DNA of 64,000 nucleotides from Magnetospira sp. QH-2 (GTDB lineage: Bacteria > Pseudomonadota > Alphaproteobacteria > Rhodospirillales > Magnetospiraceae), in NCBI RefSeq assembly GCF_000968135.1, contig NZ_FO538765.1:1999819-2063818 (forward strand). The letters are read 5' to 3'. The translations under genes and the position numbers were made by a program. Under the pieces are notes generated by a model, which searched no databases, had not been told where the DNA came from, and saw only the letters and a list, made by a program, of their open reading frames with translations. Below are positions 37,354-46,326 of the stretch, in pieces (the stretch's first letter is position 1; every line of letters starts with the position of its first letter).

Positions 37354-38379
37354 CTATCGCCAGGCTATTTCGAATTCAGCAGCCACTTCGTCCCAGTCGG
37401 GTTTGCGCTGTTTCTCAAGCGCCTGGGCATGCAGGGAATCATAGGTCGACCCACCGGAGAGAAGATCCAGAGTCAGATTGGCAAAGGCCTCGTCGTCGGG
37501 AACCATGTAAGCGGTCTCGCCATTGCGCACCCGCTCCGCCGTCGCCGCCCCGGCAAAAGTCACCGCCGGACAGCCACAAGCCTGAGATTCGGCCAAGGTC
37601 CAGGGAAAGATCTCATCATCGGCGCGGGGATAGAGGTGCGCCCGAGCGGACCGGTAAGCTTCTGCCATCTCGGCCTCGGTTCCAGGCAGAACCACTTCAA
37701 CGTTTTGAATGCGGGCTCGCTTTACCTGTGCCAGAATGCCAGCAAGATTGGATGGCACCACTCCCCCCTCCAAGGCCTTGAACAGGGAAGCCGAATAGAC
37801 CTTCAGTCGCGCTTCGGATCGACGGGTTTGAATTTTTTCACACCACACTTCAAGAATACGATCCAAACCCCTCAAAGGATGAGATGTTACAACGGCCGTT
37901 GGTCCGGTTGCGATACCTTTTGCATCGGCTAGGAACGGCGCCGACAGACCCGGGGCGACGATGGATTTTTGCAGCTCCATGCGGCTCTCGAAGGTGGCCA
38001 GATGGGCCCTGCCGAGAAATACGAGCTTAGGCTTATGACGGTCCAGGATCGCCTTGGTCCGTGGCTTGGTTAGGAACCCCGCTGACTGTGCCAGCCATAG
38101 CACCTTGTTATAAACATCGGGCATCTCGTCGAGCAGCCCCGGGCGACGAAAGGCAATCAACAAGTCAGCCATCGGCGGTCGCGGCAGGTCCCAGGGAACC
38201 CAGGTCACATCCTCGATCTGGCTGGTGTCTTCGGTGCGGGTAATGGCGGTCACGTCATGGCCGCGCCGGGCCAGCGCCGCCGCCAGACTGGCAAAGGCAC
38301 GCTCGGCGCCACCCAAGGGGCGTTCCGCCGGAGAGGCACCGTCAAAGGGCACGGAATCGTCGATCATGGTGATCAGCAT
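37354..38379 (-). CDS. Glycosyltransferase (GT-B), paralogue of the 34591-35625 gene
   Basis: 341 residues starting MLITMIDDSVPFDGASPAERPLGGAE, with AAGGG six bases upstream. An in-frame start at 38463 would add 28 residues but would occupy the divergent promoter region ahead of ygfZ. GT-B features are the Gly-rich loop, PTAVVTSHPLRGLDRILEVW and PWTLAESQACGCPAVTFAGAATAERVRNGETAYMV. It appears to be the first gene of the minus-strand glycosyltransferase operon. Its GC is slightly lower in the middle than its neighbours. Confidence 0.86.
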   Translation of the reverse strand: MLITMIDDSVPFDGASPAERPLGGAERAFASLAAALARRGHDVTAITRTEDTSQIEDVTWVPWDLPRPPMADLLIAFRRPGLLDEMPDVYNKVLWLAQSAGFLTKPRTKAILDRHKPKLVFLGRAHLATFESRMELQKSIVAPGLSAPFLADAKGIATGPTAVVTSHPLRGLDRILEVWCEKIQTRRSEARLKVYSASLFKALEGGVVPSNLAGILAQVKRARIQNVEVVLPGTEAEMAEAYRSARAHLYPRADDEIFPWTLAESQACGCPAVTFAGAATAERVRNGETAYMVPDDEAFANLTLDLLSGGSTYDSLHAQALEKQRKPDWDEVAAEFEIAWR

Positions 38380-38480
38380 GAAGCCCTTATACGAGGCCGA
38401 TCCCCTCTTGCCAACCGGCGCCGACGGGCCCACCTTTGGCTCAGCAGATATTGAATGACCCATCGAAGGAGCATACCGGC

Positions 38481-39368
38481 ATGGCCGAAGACCTCTATGT
38501 GCCGTTGGAATCCCGAGGCCTGCTGCGCTTGACCGGCGGCGACCGCGTGAGTTTTCTGCAAGGACTGGTGTCCAATGACGTGGCTCAGGCCTCGCCCGAC
38601 AAAGCCCTGCACACCGCCTTCCTTACCGCCCAGGGAAAATACCTGCATGACTTTTTCATTGCCGTGGATGGCGATGCTTTGATGCTGGACGTTGAAAAAG
38701 ACCGCCTGCCGGACCTGATGAAGCGGCTGAAAATGTACAAGCTCAAGTCAGATATAACTTTGACGGACGCCAGCGACGACTACCGAATCGCCGCCGTGAT
38801 CGGCGAGAAAGTGGCGGAAACCCTTGGTTTGTCCGGGGACTCCGGATCGGCAAAAGCCATTGGCAACGGCGTGGTCTTTATGGATCCGCGCTTGGCCCGG
38901 GCCGGAGCCCGCGCCATCCTGCCCAAGGATGATGGCGCCGCCCCCCTGACCGCGGTCGGGTTCCATGCAGGCTCGCAAGCGGATTACGACCGGACGCGCA
39001 TCGCCCTGGGCCTGCCCGATGGCAGCCGTGACCAGACCGTCGACAAGGCGATCTTGTTGGAGAACGGATACGATGAGATGGGCAGCATTGCCTGGGACAA
39101 GGGTTGTTATCTGGGCCAGGAACTGACCGCCCGCACCCGCTATCGCGGATTGGTGAAAAAGCGCTTGGTACCGGTGGAAATCGATGGGCCCCTACCGGAA
39201 CCGGGCACCGCTGTTACCAACGGTGACAAGGAAGTCGGCGAGATCCGCAGTGGCCAGGACGGGGTCGCCCTCGCCCTGATGCGACTGGAAGCCATGGAAA
39301 GCACCGAGGGACTGACCGCTGGCGAGGCGGCCGTCACCCCGCGCAAACCAGACTGGGCGACGTTCTGA
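38481..39368 (+). CDS. ygfZ: YgfZ/GcvT-like folate-binding protein
   Basis: 295 residues. YgfZ (IBA57 family) uses a folate-binding GcvT-like fold to help assemble or repair iron-sulfur clusters of some enzymes. The family hallmark with its essential Cys is present in WDKGCYLGQELTARTRYRG. The N-terminus SRGLLRLTGGDRVSFLQGLVSNDV is typical. The start ATG at 38481 has AAGGAG ten bases upstream, and the 15 codons before it are not supported. Divergent from the glycosyltransferase operon. Confidence 0.93.
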   Translation: MAEDLYVPLESRGLLRLTGGDRVSFLQGLVSNDVAQASPDKALHTAFLTAQGKYLHDFFIAVDGDALMLDVEKDRLPDLMKRLKMYKLKSDITLTDASDDYRIAAVIGEKVAETLGLSGDSGSAKAIGNGVVFMDPRLARAGARAILPKDDGAAPLTAVGFHAGSQADYDRTRIALGLPDGSRDQTVDKAILLENGYDEMGSIAWDKGCYLGQELTARTRYRGLVKKRLVPVEIDGPLPEPGTAVTNGDKEVGEIRSGQDGVALALMRLEAMESTEGLTAGEAAVTPRKPDWATF

Positions 39369-39406
39369 GCCCCGACAACACCTTTCCGCCGCCGGACGGG
39401 CGGCTC

Positions 39407-40027
39407 TTGCAGCCGGTGGTCGCCGCCTACCGGTCGCGGATCCGCGACTACGGGGCGACCCCGCCGGGGGTTGTCTGGCGATCCGAAGACCGGCAGACCG
39501 ACCGCTTCATGGTCTTGCTGGACATGATCCCCGAGAGCGACCGACTGCGCGACCTGAGTCTCAACGACCTGGGCTGTGGCTATGGCGCCTTGCTTGAATA
39601 TGCCCGACGGGACACGGATCTGCGCATCGCCCGCTATCAAGGCTACGACGCCTGTCCGGAGATGATTCAAGCAGCAGGGCAGACTCTGGGCGATGATGAG
39701 GGAATCCACCTGGAAGTCGCCAGCGAAGCGACCCGGGAAGCCGACTATTCGGTTGTTTCCGGCACTTTCAACCTGAAGATCTATGCCCGTGAAAAGGATT
39801 GGGAGGCCTATGTCAAACAAAGCCTCATGGCGCTGTGGAAGAAATCCCGTCGCGGCATGGCCTTCAATCTTCTTAGCAAACCCTTTGGCCATACGGACGG
39901 CACCCTTTATCTGGCCGATCCGGGAAACTATCTGGAGTTCTGCCTGCGCCACATGTCGGGCAACGTGGTCCTGCGGCATGACTACATGCCCGACGACTTT
40001 ACCATCTGGGTGATGCGAACGCTTTGA
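39407..40027 (+). CDS. Class I SAM-dependent methyltransferase
   Basis: 206 residues in this reading. The SAM-binding motif I is LNDLGCGYGALLEYAR, followed by GYDACPEMIQAA (motif II-like) and YSVVSGTFNLKI. The C-terminal half (AFNLLSKPFG, DPGNYLEFCLRHMSGNVVLRHDYMPDDFTIWVMR) is conserved-looking. The start is uncertain: TTG at 39407 has only a weak GGACGGG ahead, and the frame stays open upstream to the ygfZ stop, where only CTG codons occur. The substrate is unknown. It probably shares the ygfZ transcript and ends before a hairpin. Confidence 0.82.
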   Translation: MQPVVAAYRSRIRDYGATPPGVVWRSEDRQTDRFMVLLDMIPESDRLRDLSLNDLGCGYGALLEYARRDTDLRIARYQGYDACPEMIQAAGQTLGDDEGIHLEVASEATREADYSVVSGTFNLKIYAREKDWEAYVKQSLMALWKKSRRGMAFNLLSKPFGHTDGTLYLADPGNYLEFCLRHMSGNVVLRHDYMPDDFTIWVMRTL

Positions 40028-40046
40028 AATAGAACCCTAAAATTAG

Positions 40047-40074
40047 AAAAGACGAACCGCGAGGTCCGCCTTTT
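40047..40074 (+). terminator. Possible terminator after the methyltransferase gene
   Basis: A 12-bp stem with two A-C mismatches (left arm 40047-40058, right arm 40063-40074) closes a GCGA tetraloop and ends in TTTT. The T run lies within the stem, so it is weaker than a canonical terminator. Confidence 0.35.
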
Positions 40075-40179
40075 CATATTGTGGTTCTGCCATGCCGACC
40101 CTTCAAACCCTGACGAGGTTCCCCCCTCTCACGGAAATCGGGCGGGGCGACCACTTTCCTCCCCTACCTTGGGCCCCAG

Positions 40180-40221
40180 CGCGAAAGATTATTTCGCGAA
40201 AGGACGAATATACTAGTCCTT
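40180..40221. repeat. Two adjacent inverted repeats upstream of the small exported protein
   Basis: CGCGAAA-GATTA-TTTCGCG (40180-40198) is followed directly by AAGGAC, ten bases, GTCCTT (40200-40221), with an ACTAGT palindrome inside the second. The 295-base gap 40028-40322 holds these and the terminator-like hairpin but no gene I can support. They could be operators or RNA hairpins in the leader of the next gene. Confidence 0.6.
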
Positions 40222-40322
40222 CTTGCGTCCTTGGTCACGAAGATTTTACAACGGTCGTCGTAAAAACCAGTTTTTGTGGCATTATGAACATCCTATTGGC
40301 ACGAACTCCCCGGGAGACCACC

Positions 40323-40721
40323 ATGATAGCCCGCACGATCCTTATGTTCACCATCATAGGCTTCACCACACCGGCCATGGCGCAGGCCACATTGCAAGTC
40401 ACCAAACGAGACTGCCAACGTCTGATTCGGCACTCTCCCTCCGCCGATGTGGCCTATAAGCCGGGCGTGGACGTACGCGGCAAGAGAGTCGCTCCTGCGG
40501 ATATGCACGGCGGTTCGCCCATCAAGCTCCCCAAGGAAATCACCATCCCCATCACTGTCGATCTGGCCGAACGCTATGGCTTTGACGACAAGGGCATGAG
40601 CGCGTCGAGCACCATGGGCAAGGTGACGGTCAAGGGTGGGCAGGCCTATTGGAACGGCAAACCGCTCAATGGCGGCGATCAGGCAGGAATCGAAGCGGCC
40701 TGCAAGCAGGCTGGTTATTGA
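40323..40721 (+). CDS. Small exported hypothetical protein
   Basis: 132 residues beginning MIARTILMFTIIGFTTPAMAQ, a Sec signal peptide cleaved after AMA. GGGAG lies about seven bases ahead. The longer in-frame reading from 40092 (209 residues) places the signal peptide internally and is rejected. The mature domain contains DCQRLIRHSPSADVAYKPGVDVRGKRV and KEITIPITVDLAERYGF and ends with EAACKQAGY, where two cysteines could pair. I do not recognise the family. Periplasmic location is inferred. Confidence 0.8.
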   Translation: MIARTILMFTIIGFTTPAMAQATLQVTKRDCQRLIRHSPSADVAYKPGVDVRGKRVAPADMHGGSPIKLPKEITIPITVDLAERYGFDDKGMSASSTMGKVTVKGGQAYWNGKPLNGGDQAGIEAACKQAGY

Positions 40722-40834
40722 TTCCACGCGCCAATTCGGTGGATTTTCGAACCCTTTGGCCTTATCCTGCCTCCCATTGGGGAATCTCCTGTCACCGGAG
40801 GTTATAAGAAGCTTTTCGGAGGGTTGGCCGGACC

Positions 40835-42055
40835 ATGTCTCGGCAGCGCATCTATCATGCCCTGGGCCTGCATTTGCATCAGCCCCCCGGCAATTTCGAT
40901 ATCATTCGCTCCGGCGCGCCCGACGAAGCGCGCCGTATTCTGGCCGCCTACGCCCGGATCGGACGGTTCGCCGCCAAATATACCGGCGCCACCATGCTCA
41001 ATGTCTCGGTCTCCGGCACCTTGCTGGAACAACTGGGCGACCCGGCCCTGACCGATGCCGCCGGGGTCGGAGATTCGCCTCCCGATATTCTCAGCATGTG
41101 GAAACGGGCAACCAATATCGAATGGCTGGGATGTGGCCACTATCATCCGGCTTTTCCGCTGATCCCCAAAAGCCATTGGGCCGATCAGCTACGCCGCGAG
41201 CGCGAGACCTTCGAAACCGTCCTGGGTAAGGCGCCCAAGGGATTCATGCCGCCGCATCGGGCCATCGTGGAAGAAATGATCCCGGCACTGGCGGAGGCCG
41301 GATACGATTACGCCGTGGTACCGGTGGAGCTTCTGGCCCGGGCCGAAGATGGCGAGCCGGTGGATCCCTTTTCCCCCTGCATGATCACCGTTGGCAAGAC
41401 CAGCCTGCCGTTGTTCCCCACCGATGCCGCCCTATGCGCCATGCAGACCAACGGCCAAACGCCCTTTGAGCTGGCCGATACCCTCACAGACCGCGCCATT
41501 CATGGTGAGCCCCCGCGTCTCGCGACCACTTGGTCGGATGGCGAGAATGGCCCCTGGTTCCGCCGCGACGGCGATGAAGACGGCTTTTTCGGCGATTTCT
41601 ATGGTCTCTATGCCGAATACTGCGAACATGGCGAATACCCTTCCCGGTCGGTCAAGCTATCGCGCATCCTGGAAGACTACCCACCGCTTCAGGAAGTGGT
41701 GCTGCGGCCGGGCACCCATTTGGTGGACACCACCAAGGGGCCCGACTTCACCTCCTGCGACCCGGACCTGCGCCCGGATCTTCAGCGCTTGTTCCGTCTG
41801 GCCGGCATCCCCTCGGAGCGAGCCACCCTGGAACTGCTTTTACAGGCCGAAGGCACCGACTGCATGCTGGGCGAGGATATTTGGCGCCGCCGTATGGGGC
41901 AGCTCCTGGACCAGGCCGAACCTCAACGCGCGCCGGTTCCGTCGGCCCCCCAACCGCCCCCCAAAGCCAAGCCTGCCCGGCGCAAAGCCTCGGCAAAATC
42001 GCCAGCCAAACCGGCGACTTCGTCCAAGCCCAAAGCCACGGGCAAGCGGCAATGA
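40835..42055 (+). CDS. Glycoside hydrolase family 57 protein (short form)
   Basis: 406 residues. The N-terminus YHALGLHLHQPPGNFD is the first conserved GH57 region. IEWLGCGHYHPAFPLIPKSHW and GFMPPHRAIVEEMIPALAEAGYDYAVVP correspond to the regions around the catalytic residues, and TWSDGENGPWF may be the later aspartate-containing region. The C-terminal ~45 residues are a Pro/Lys/Ala-rich disordered tail. GH57 enzymes act on alpha-glucans (amylase, 4-alpha-glucanotransferase, branching). It opens a four-gene run with DUF4912, a GH57 branching enzyme and glycogen synthase. GGAGGG lies about 11 bases upstream. Confidence 0.85.
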   Translation: MSRQRIYHALGLHLHQPPGNFDIIRSGAPDEARRILAAYARIGRFAAKYTGATMLNVSVSGTLLEQLGDPALTDAAGVGDSPPDILSMWKRATNIEWLGCGHYHPAFPLIPKSHWADQLRRERETFETVLGKAPKGFMPPHRAIVEEMIPALAEAGYDYAVVPVELLARAEDGEPVDPFSPCMITVGKTSLPLFPTDAALCAMQTNGQTPFELADTLTDRAIHGEPPRLATTWSDGENGPWFRRDGDEDGFFGDFYGLYAEYCEHGEYPSRSVKLSRILEDYPPLQEVVLRPGTHLVDTTKGPDFTSCDPDLRPDLQRLFRLAGIPSERATLELLLQAEGTDCMLGEDIWRRRMGQLLDQAEPQRAPVPSAPQPPPKAKPARRKASAKSPAKPATSSKPKATGKRQ

Positions 42056-43218
42056 GCGGAGACCAGGCATCCGGCGGCCAGCCCCGCGCCACAGGACAGA
42101 AAAAGCCTTTCACGGCGGCGGAACTGCGCAGAATCAGCGACCGGATCAACGATCATTTCCCTCCCCCAGACAGAGAAAGCCGCCTGACTCTGCTTGATGT
42201 GGACCCGCGGCGTATCCATGCCTATTGGACCATCACCCCCGACGACCTGCCGATTGTTTCAGCGGACTCCCCGGCGTCCGGTGCCATGGTCCTGCGGCTC
42301 TATGACGTTTCCGCCGCCGATCAACGCCAAGGCCCACCCTCGGCCCCCTTCGACATGGAAGTCCAAGGTCTTAAGGGCAGTTTCTATGTGGATCTCTGGC
42401 AGGAAGGCCGCAGCTATGTGGCCGAGTTGGGTCTGAGAAATAAGGATGATTCATTTCGGCGCCTGGCCCGCTCCAACCTGGTGGACCTGCCAAGTACTGA
42501 ACGGGCGCCGGAATTACCCGAAGAGCGCATCGCCATCGAATTTCCGACCACTGGCCCGATATTCGAGGAGTCACCGCCCCCCTCTTTTGCGGATGCGGAT
42601 GACCTGTTCGAGGACCTGTATCAGGACGACACCTGGGACTCTTCGTCGCTCGAATTGCCCGAAGAAGAACAGGCTTTTCCAGAAATTCTCGATGGATTCA
42701 ATTCAGACACCCCGGACTCCACTCCCTTGCCGATCCCATCCAGTTCAGTATCGTCCACACCGCCGATGACCGACGACGAGAGCGATGACAGCTTTCCGGA
42801 AATCGACGACGAGACCCTGGTCACCGAATCCATTCATACCATGGTCGAGGAATCCCGCATCCTGGCAGCCATGGGCGGCGATCCTTGGGGCGAGGTCCCG
42901 GTGCCGGCAGAGAGCCGCCATCAGCCCGCCTCCGCCGACGCGCCGCCTGCTCCCGAAAGCGCTCCGTCACCGGTTCAGTCCTCCTCTGACACGGTCCCGA
43001 TTCATTCCAGCTATGTGCTGGCCGGATCGGAGGACTGCCTGGAAATCCACGCCGAACTGCATATCTTCGGCCGGACCAAGCCCGGCCACAATCTGACCCT
43101 GCAAGGAGAGCCGGTACCGGTTCGCCCCGATGGCAGCTTCAGCCTCCGCCGTCCGCTGCCCGCCGGAGCCGTGGTGCTGCCGCTGGTTGTCACCGATGAG
43201 AACGGCAACGACACATGA
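42052..43218 (+). CDS. DUF4912-type protein in the glycogen cluster
   Basis: 388 residues starting MSGDQASGGQPRATG, with an ATGA overlap to the GH57 gene. The segment SRLTLLDVDPRRIHAYWTITPDDL, LRLYDVSAADQ and GSFYVDLWQEGRSYVAELGLRNKDDSF is the beta-sandwich typical of DUF4912. A ~200-residue acidic, Pro/Ser-rich linker follows. The end repeats a similar beta-type module (ELHIFGRTKPGHNLTLQGEPVPVRPDGSFSLRRPL). This looks like a carbohydrate-associated accessory protein, possibly a scaffold for the glucan enzymes on either side. That is inference from genomic context. The stop overlaps the next start by four bases. Confidence 0.8.
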   Translation: MSGDQASGGQPRATGQKKPFTAAELRRISDRINDHFPPPDRESRLTLLDVDPRRIHAYWTITPDDLPIVSADSPASGAMVLRLYDVSAADQRQGPPSAPFDMEVQGLKGSFYVDLWQEGRSYVAELGLRNKDDSFRRLARSNLVDLPSTERAPELPEERIAIEFPTTGPIFEESPPPSFADADDLFEDLYQDDTWDSSSLELPEEEQAFPEILDGFNSDTPDSTPLPIPSSSVSSTPPMTDDESDDSFPEIDDETLVTESIHTMVEESRILAAMGGDPWGEVPVPAESRHQPASADAPPAPESAPSPVQSSSDTVPIHSSYVLAGSEDCLEIHAELHIFGRTKPGHNLTLQGEPVPVRPDGSFSLRRPLPAGAVVLPLVVTDENGNDT

Positions 43219-44816
43219 CTGCTGCTACACCCTCATATGGCTCCCTGTGCCTGGTGCTGCATGCGCATCTGCCCTATGTGCGGCACCCCGAGCACGAATC
43301 CTTTTTCGAGGAAATGTGGCTGTTTGAAGCGGTCACCGAATGTTACCTGCCACTGATTCAGATGCTCGAACGGTTGGAGGCAGACCGGTTGCCGGTGCGG
43401 CTGACCCTGTCCTTGTCACCGACCCTGATCACCATGCTGCGGGATCCGGTGCTGCAAGGCCGCTATCGCGCCCATCTGGACAAGATGTGTCTTTTGGCCG
43501 AGCGGGAAATGGAACGTACCGCCGCCGATCCCCGGTATCACCCCCTGGCCATGCTCTATCGGGACCGGCTTTTACAGGCGCGGGAAACTTACGAAACCCG
43601 CTACGCCCATGACTTGCTGGCCGCCTTCGGCGGGTTTCAAGAACGCGGATCGCTGGAGATCATCACCTCCGCCGCCACCCATGGCTATTTGCCGCTCTTA
43701 CGCACCGAAGTCCAGTCGGTCCGAGCCCAGTTACAGGTTGGACAGCAGGTTTACCAATCCACCTTCGGCCATCCTTCGCCCGGGGTCTGGCTGCCGGAAT
43801 GTGCCTATTACGAGGGTCTGGAGAAACAGGTCGAAGACGCCGGATTCGGATACTTTTTCCTAGATAGCCATGGCATTGAGCGCGGTCGGCCCCACCCGGT
43901 TCGCGGCGTTGCGGCCCCCGTTGCCTGCCCCAACGGCATCGCCGCTTTCGGGCGCGATCCGGAGTCCTCCCGTCAAGTCTGGAGCCGCGACGAGGGATAC
44001 CCCGGCGACATATGGTACCGCGACTTTTACCGCGATATCGGGTTCGACTTGGATTTCGACGAGATTCGCCCGTTCCTTTTGGACAGCAAGACCCGCATCC
44101 ATACCGGGTTCAAATACCACCGCATCACCGGCCCAGGGGACCAAAAGGAACCCTATGATCCGAACATCGCCCAGGAGCGGGTCGCCACTCACGCCGAACA
44201 CTTCGTTACCGAGCGGCGAAATCAGGTGGTGCGTCTGGGTCCTTCCGATGGCCCCAAGCCGATCATGGTCGCGCCCTATGACGCGGAATTATTTGGCCAT
44301 TGGTGGTTCGAAGGCCCACAGTGGCTTGAATCGGTCCTGCGCCTCGCCGCCCAAGGAGATGGGCCGGTCACGCTGGCGACCCCCGGCGACTACCTGGCCG
44401 ACAATTCGCAACTGCAAAAAGCCATGCCCTCGGCTTCCAGCTGGGGTGACAAGGGCCACAACGAATTCTGGCTAAACCCGGGCAACGATTGGATCTATCC
44501 GCACCTGCATGGCGCCGCCCAGGCCATGCGCGACCTGGTGCATCGTCATGGCGGAGCAGACGTGGGCAGCCCTGAGTATCGCGCCCTGCAACAAGCCGCC
44601 CGATCGTTGCTGCTCGCCCAGGCCTCCGATTGGGCTTTCATCATGAAGGCCGGAACTTCGGTAGACTATGCGCTCAACCGAACCCGCGACCACCTGGCTC
44701 GTTTTCAATACCTGGAAAAAGCCCTGGACGACGGCGACATCGATGAACGGCGCCTGCAAGCGCTGGAGTTCATGGACAACATCTTCCCGGACATCGATCC
44801 GGGTCTCTTTGCCTGA
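43215..44816 (+). CDS. 1,4-alpha-glucan branching enzyme, GH57 type
   Basis: 533 residues. LCLVLHAHLPYVRHPEHESFFEEMWLFEAV is the first GH57 region of the branching-enzyme subgroup (DUF1957). The nucleophile Glu lies in GVWLPECAYYEGLEKQ and the acid/base Asp in VAPYDAELFGHWWFEGP. The C-terminal domain ASDWAFIMKAGTSVDYALNRTRDHLARF is also typical. It would create alpha-1,6 branches in the glucan made by the adjacent glycogen synthase, in place of or in addition to a GH13 GlgB. Four-base overlaps on the upstream side indicate coupled translation. Confidence 0.9.
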   Translation: MTAATPSYGSLCLVLHAHLPYVRHPEHESFFEEMWLFEAVTECYLPLIQMLERLEADRLPVRLTLSLSPTLITMLRDPVLQGRYRAHLDKMCLLAEREMERTAADPRYHPLAMLYRDRLLQARETYETRYAHDLLAAFGGFQERGSLEIITSAATHGYLPLLRTEVQSVRAQLQVGQQVYQSTFGHPSPGVWLPECAYYEGLEKQVEDAGFGYFFLDSHGIERGRPHPVRGVAAPVACPNGIAAFGRDPESSRQVWSRDEGYPGDIWYRDFYRDIGFDLDFDEIRPFLLDSKTRIHTGFKYHRITGPGDQKEPYDPNIAQERVATHAEHFVTERRNQVVRLGPSDGPKPIMVAPYDAELFGHWWFEGPQWLESVLRLAAQGDGPVTLATPGDYLADNSQLQKAMPSASSWGDKGHNEFWLNPGNDWIYPHLHGAAQAMRDLVHRHGGADVGSPEYRALQQAARSLLLAQASDWAFIMKAGTSVDYALNRTRDHLARFQYLEKALDDGDIDERRLQALEFMDNIFPDIDPGLFA

Positions 44817-44833
44817 AAGACGGAGCACGTCCC

Positions 44834-46300
44834 ATGTATATCGTGATGGTCTCTTCAGAATGCGCGCCCGTCGCCAAGGTTGGCGGTCTTGGCGACGTGG
44901 TCCCCGGATTGGCGCGGGAACTGGCCATTCGCGGCAATTCGGTGGAGGTTATCCTCCCCATGTACGATTGCATGCGCTATGACCGCATCTGGGGCCTGAC
45001 GCAAGTCTTCGAAGACCTGTGGGTGCCTCACAACGACACCTGGATCCATTGTTCGGTCTTCTTTGGCACCGTTGACGATATCAAATGCTATTTCATCAAA
45101 CCTCATTCCAGTGAAAACTTCTTTGATCGGGGGTTGTTCTATGGCGCCCCGGACGACGCGGCGCGCTTTGCTTTTTTCTCCCGGGCAACATTGGAATTCA
45201 TGCTCAAATCTGGCAAACACCCGGACATCATCCATTGCCACGATTGGCAGACCGGTCTGGTCCCCGTCCTGCTCTACGAAATCTATAACGGCCTCGGCAT
45301 GACCCACCCTCGGGTCTGCTACACCCTGCACAACGTCCACCACCAGGGCCAGTTCGGCGATCAAATTCTAACACAGGTGGGTTTAAACCCAGCCCATTTG
45401 ATGACCCCAGAAAGGCTTTTGGATCATTCCTATCCTGACGCGGTGAACCTGATGAAAGGCGGCATAGTCTATGCCAACTTCACTACCACCGTGTCGCCGC
45501 GCTATGCCGACGAGATCCGCTCCAGCGACCTGGGACACGGATTGCAGCATACCTTGGGGGTGCACCATGAAACCTTCGGCGGTGTCCTGAACGGGGTCGA
45601 TTACAATGTCTGGAACCCGGAAATCGATCCGCATATCCCGCACCAATACGGCCCGACCAATATCGAGCCGAAGTTCGACAACAAGGCGGCCTTGCGTCAT
45701 CGGCTGATGTTGCAGGACAAATTCAAGCCCATCGTTGCCGTGATCAGCCGCCTGGACCCGCAAAAGGGCGTGCACTTGATCCGTCACGCCTTGTTCCACA
45801 CCCTGGCCAATGGCGGTCAGTTCGTCCTTCTCGGATCCGGCTCCGACGCGGGAATCAATGATCATTTCTGGGAACTCAAGCACCACCTCAACGACAATCC
45901 CGATGTTCATCTGGAAATCGGCTATGACGATGAACTGGCCCACCTGATCTATGCCGGATCGGACATGATGCTGGTTCCCAGCGCCTTTGAGCCTTGCGGC
46001 CTGACCCAATTGATTGCCATGAAGTATGGAACCGTGCCGGTGGTGCGGGAAACCGGCGGCCTGGCCGACACGGTATTTGATGCCAATCACGCCCACAAAC
46101 CCTACAGCGAGCGGACCGGCTACACCTTCCATCACTTTGACAACGCCGGGCTGGAAAGCGCGCTCGGACGGGCACTGGGGTTATGGTATCAGTATCCGCG
46201 CTACTTCAATCAGTTACGCTTGAACGGCATGCATAAGGATTATTCCTGGAACCATCCGGGCACCAATTACATGAACATTTTCAACTGGATCAAGAACTAG
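44834..46300 (+). CDS. glgA: Glycogen synthase (GT5)
   Basis: 488 residues. It transfers glucose from ADP-glucose to alpha-1,4-glucan chains. The N-terminal ADP-glucose loop is EVIL-preceding SSECAPVAKVGGLGDVVPGLA (K-x-G-G-L), and the C-terminal site shows VISRLDPQKGVHLI and LVPSAFEPCGLTQLIAMKYGTVPVVRETGGL with the catalytic-region Glu. The length is normal. It lies 17 bases after the branching enzyme gene with CGGAG upstream of ATG. Confidence 0.95.
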   Translation: MYIVMVSSECAPVAKVGGLGDVVPGLARELAIRGNSVEVILPMYDCMRYDRIWGLTQVFEDLWVPHNDTWIHCSVFFGTVDDIKCYFIKPHSSENFFDRGLFYGAPDDAARFAFFSRATLEFMLKSGKHPDIIHCHDWQTGLVPVLLYEIYNGLGMTHPRVCYTLHNVHHQGQFGDQILTQVGLNPAHLMTPERLLDHSYPDAVNLMKGGIVYANFTTTVSPRYADEIRSSDLGHGLQHTLGVHHETFGGVLNGVDYNVWNPEIDPHIPHQYGPTNIEPKFDNKAALRHRLMLQDKFKPIVAVISRLDPQKGVHLIRHALFHTLANGGQFVLLGSGSDAGINDHFWELKHHLNDNPDVHLEIGYDDELAHLIYAGSDMMLVPSAFEPCGLTQLIAMKYGTVPVVRETGGLADTVFDANHAHKPYSERTGYTFHHFDNAGLESALGRALGLWYQYPRYFNQLRLNGMHKDYSWNHPGTNYMNIFNWIKN

Positions 46301-46326
46301 GACACAGGTCCGGCGGAGGTTTTTCA

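Noticed and set aside
38380-38463. Longer N-terminus of the glycosyltransferase starting at 38463
   Set aside because: The added residues do not resemble the family start, and the region is the likely shared promoter with ygfZ.
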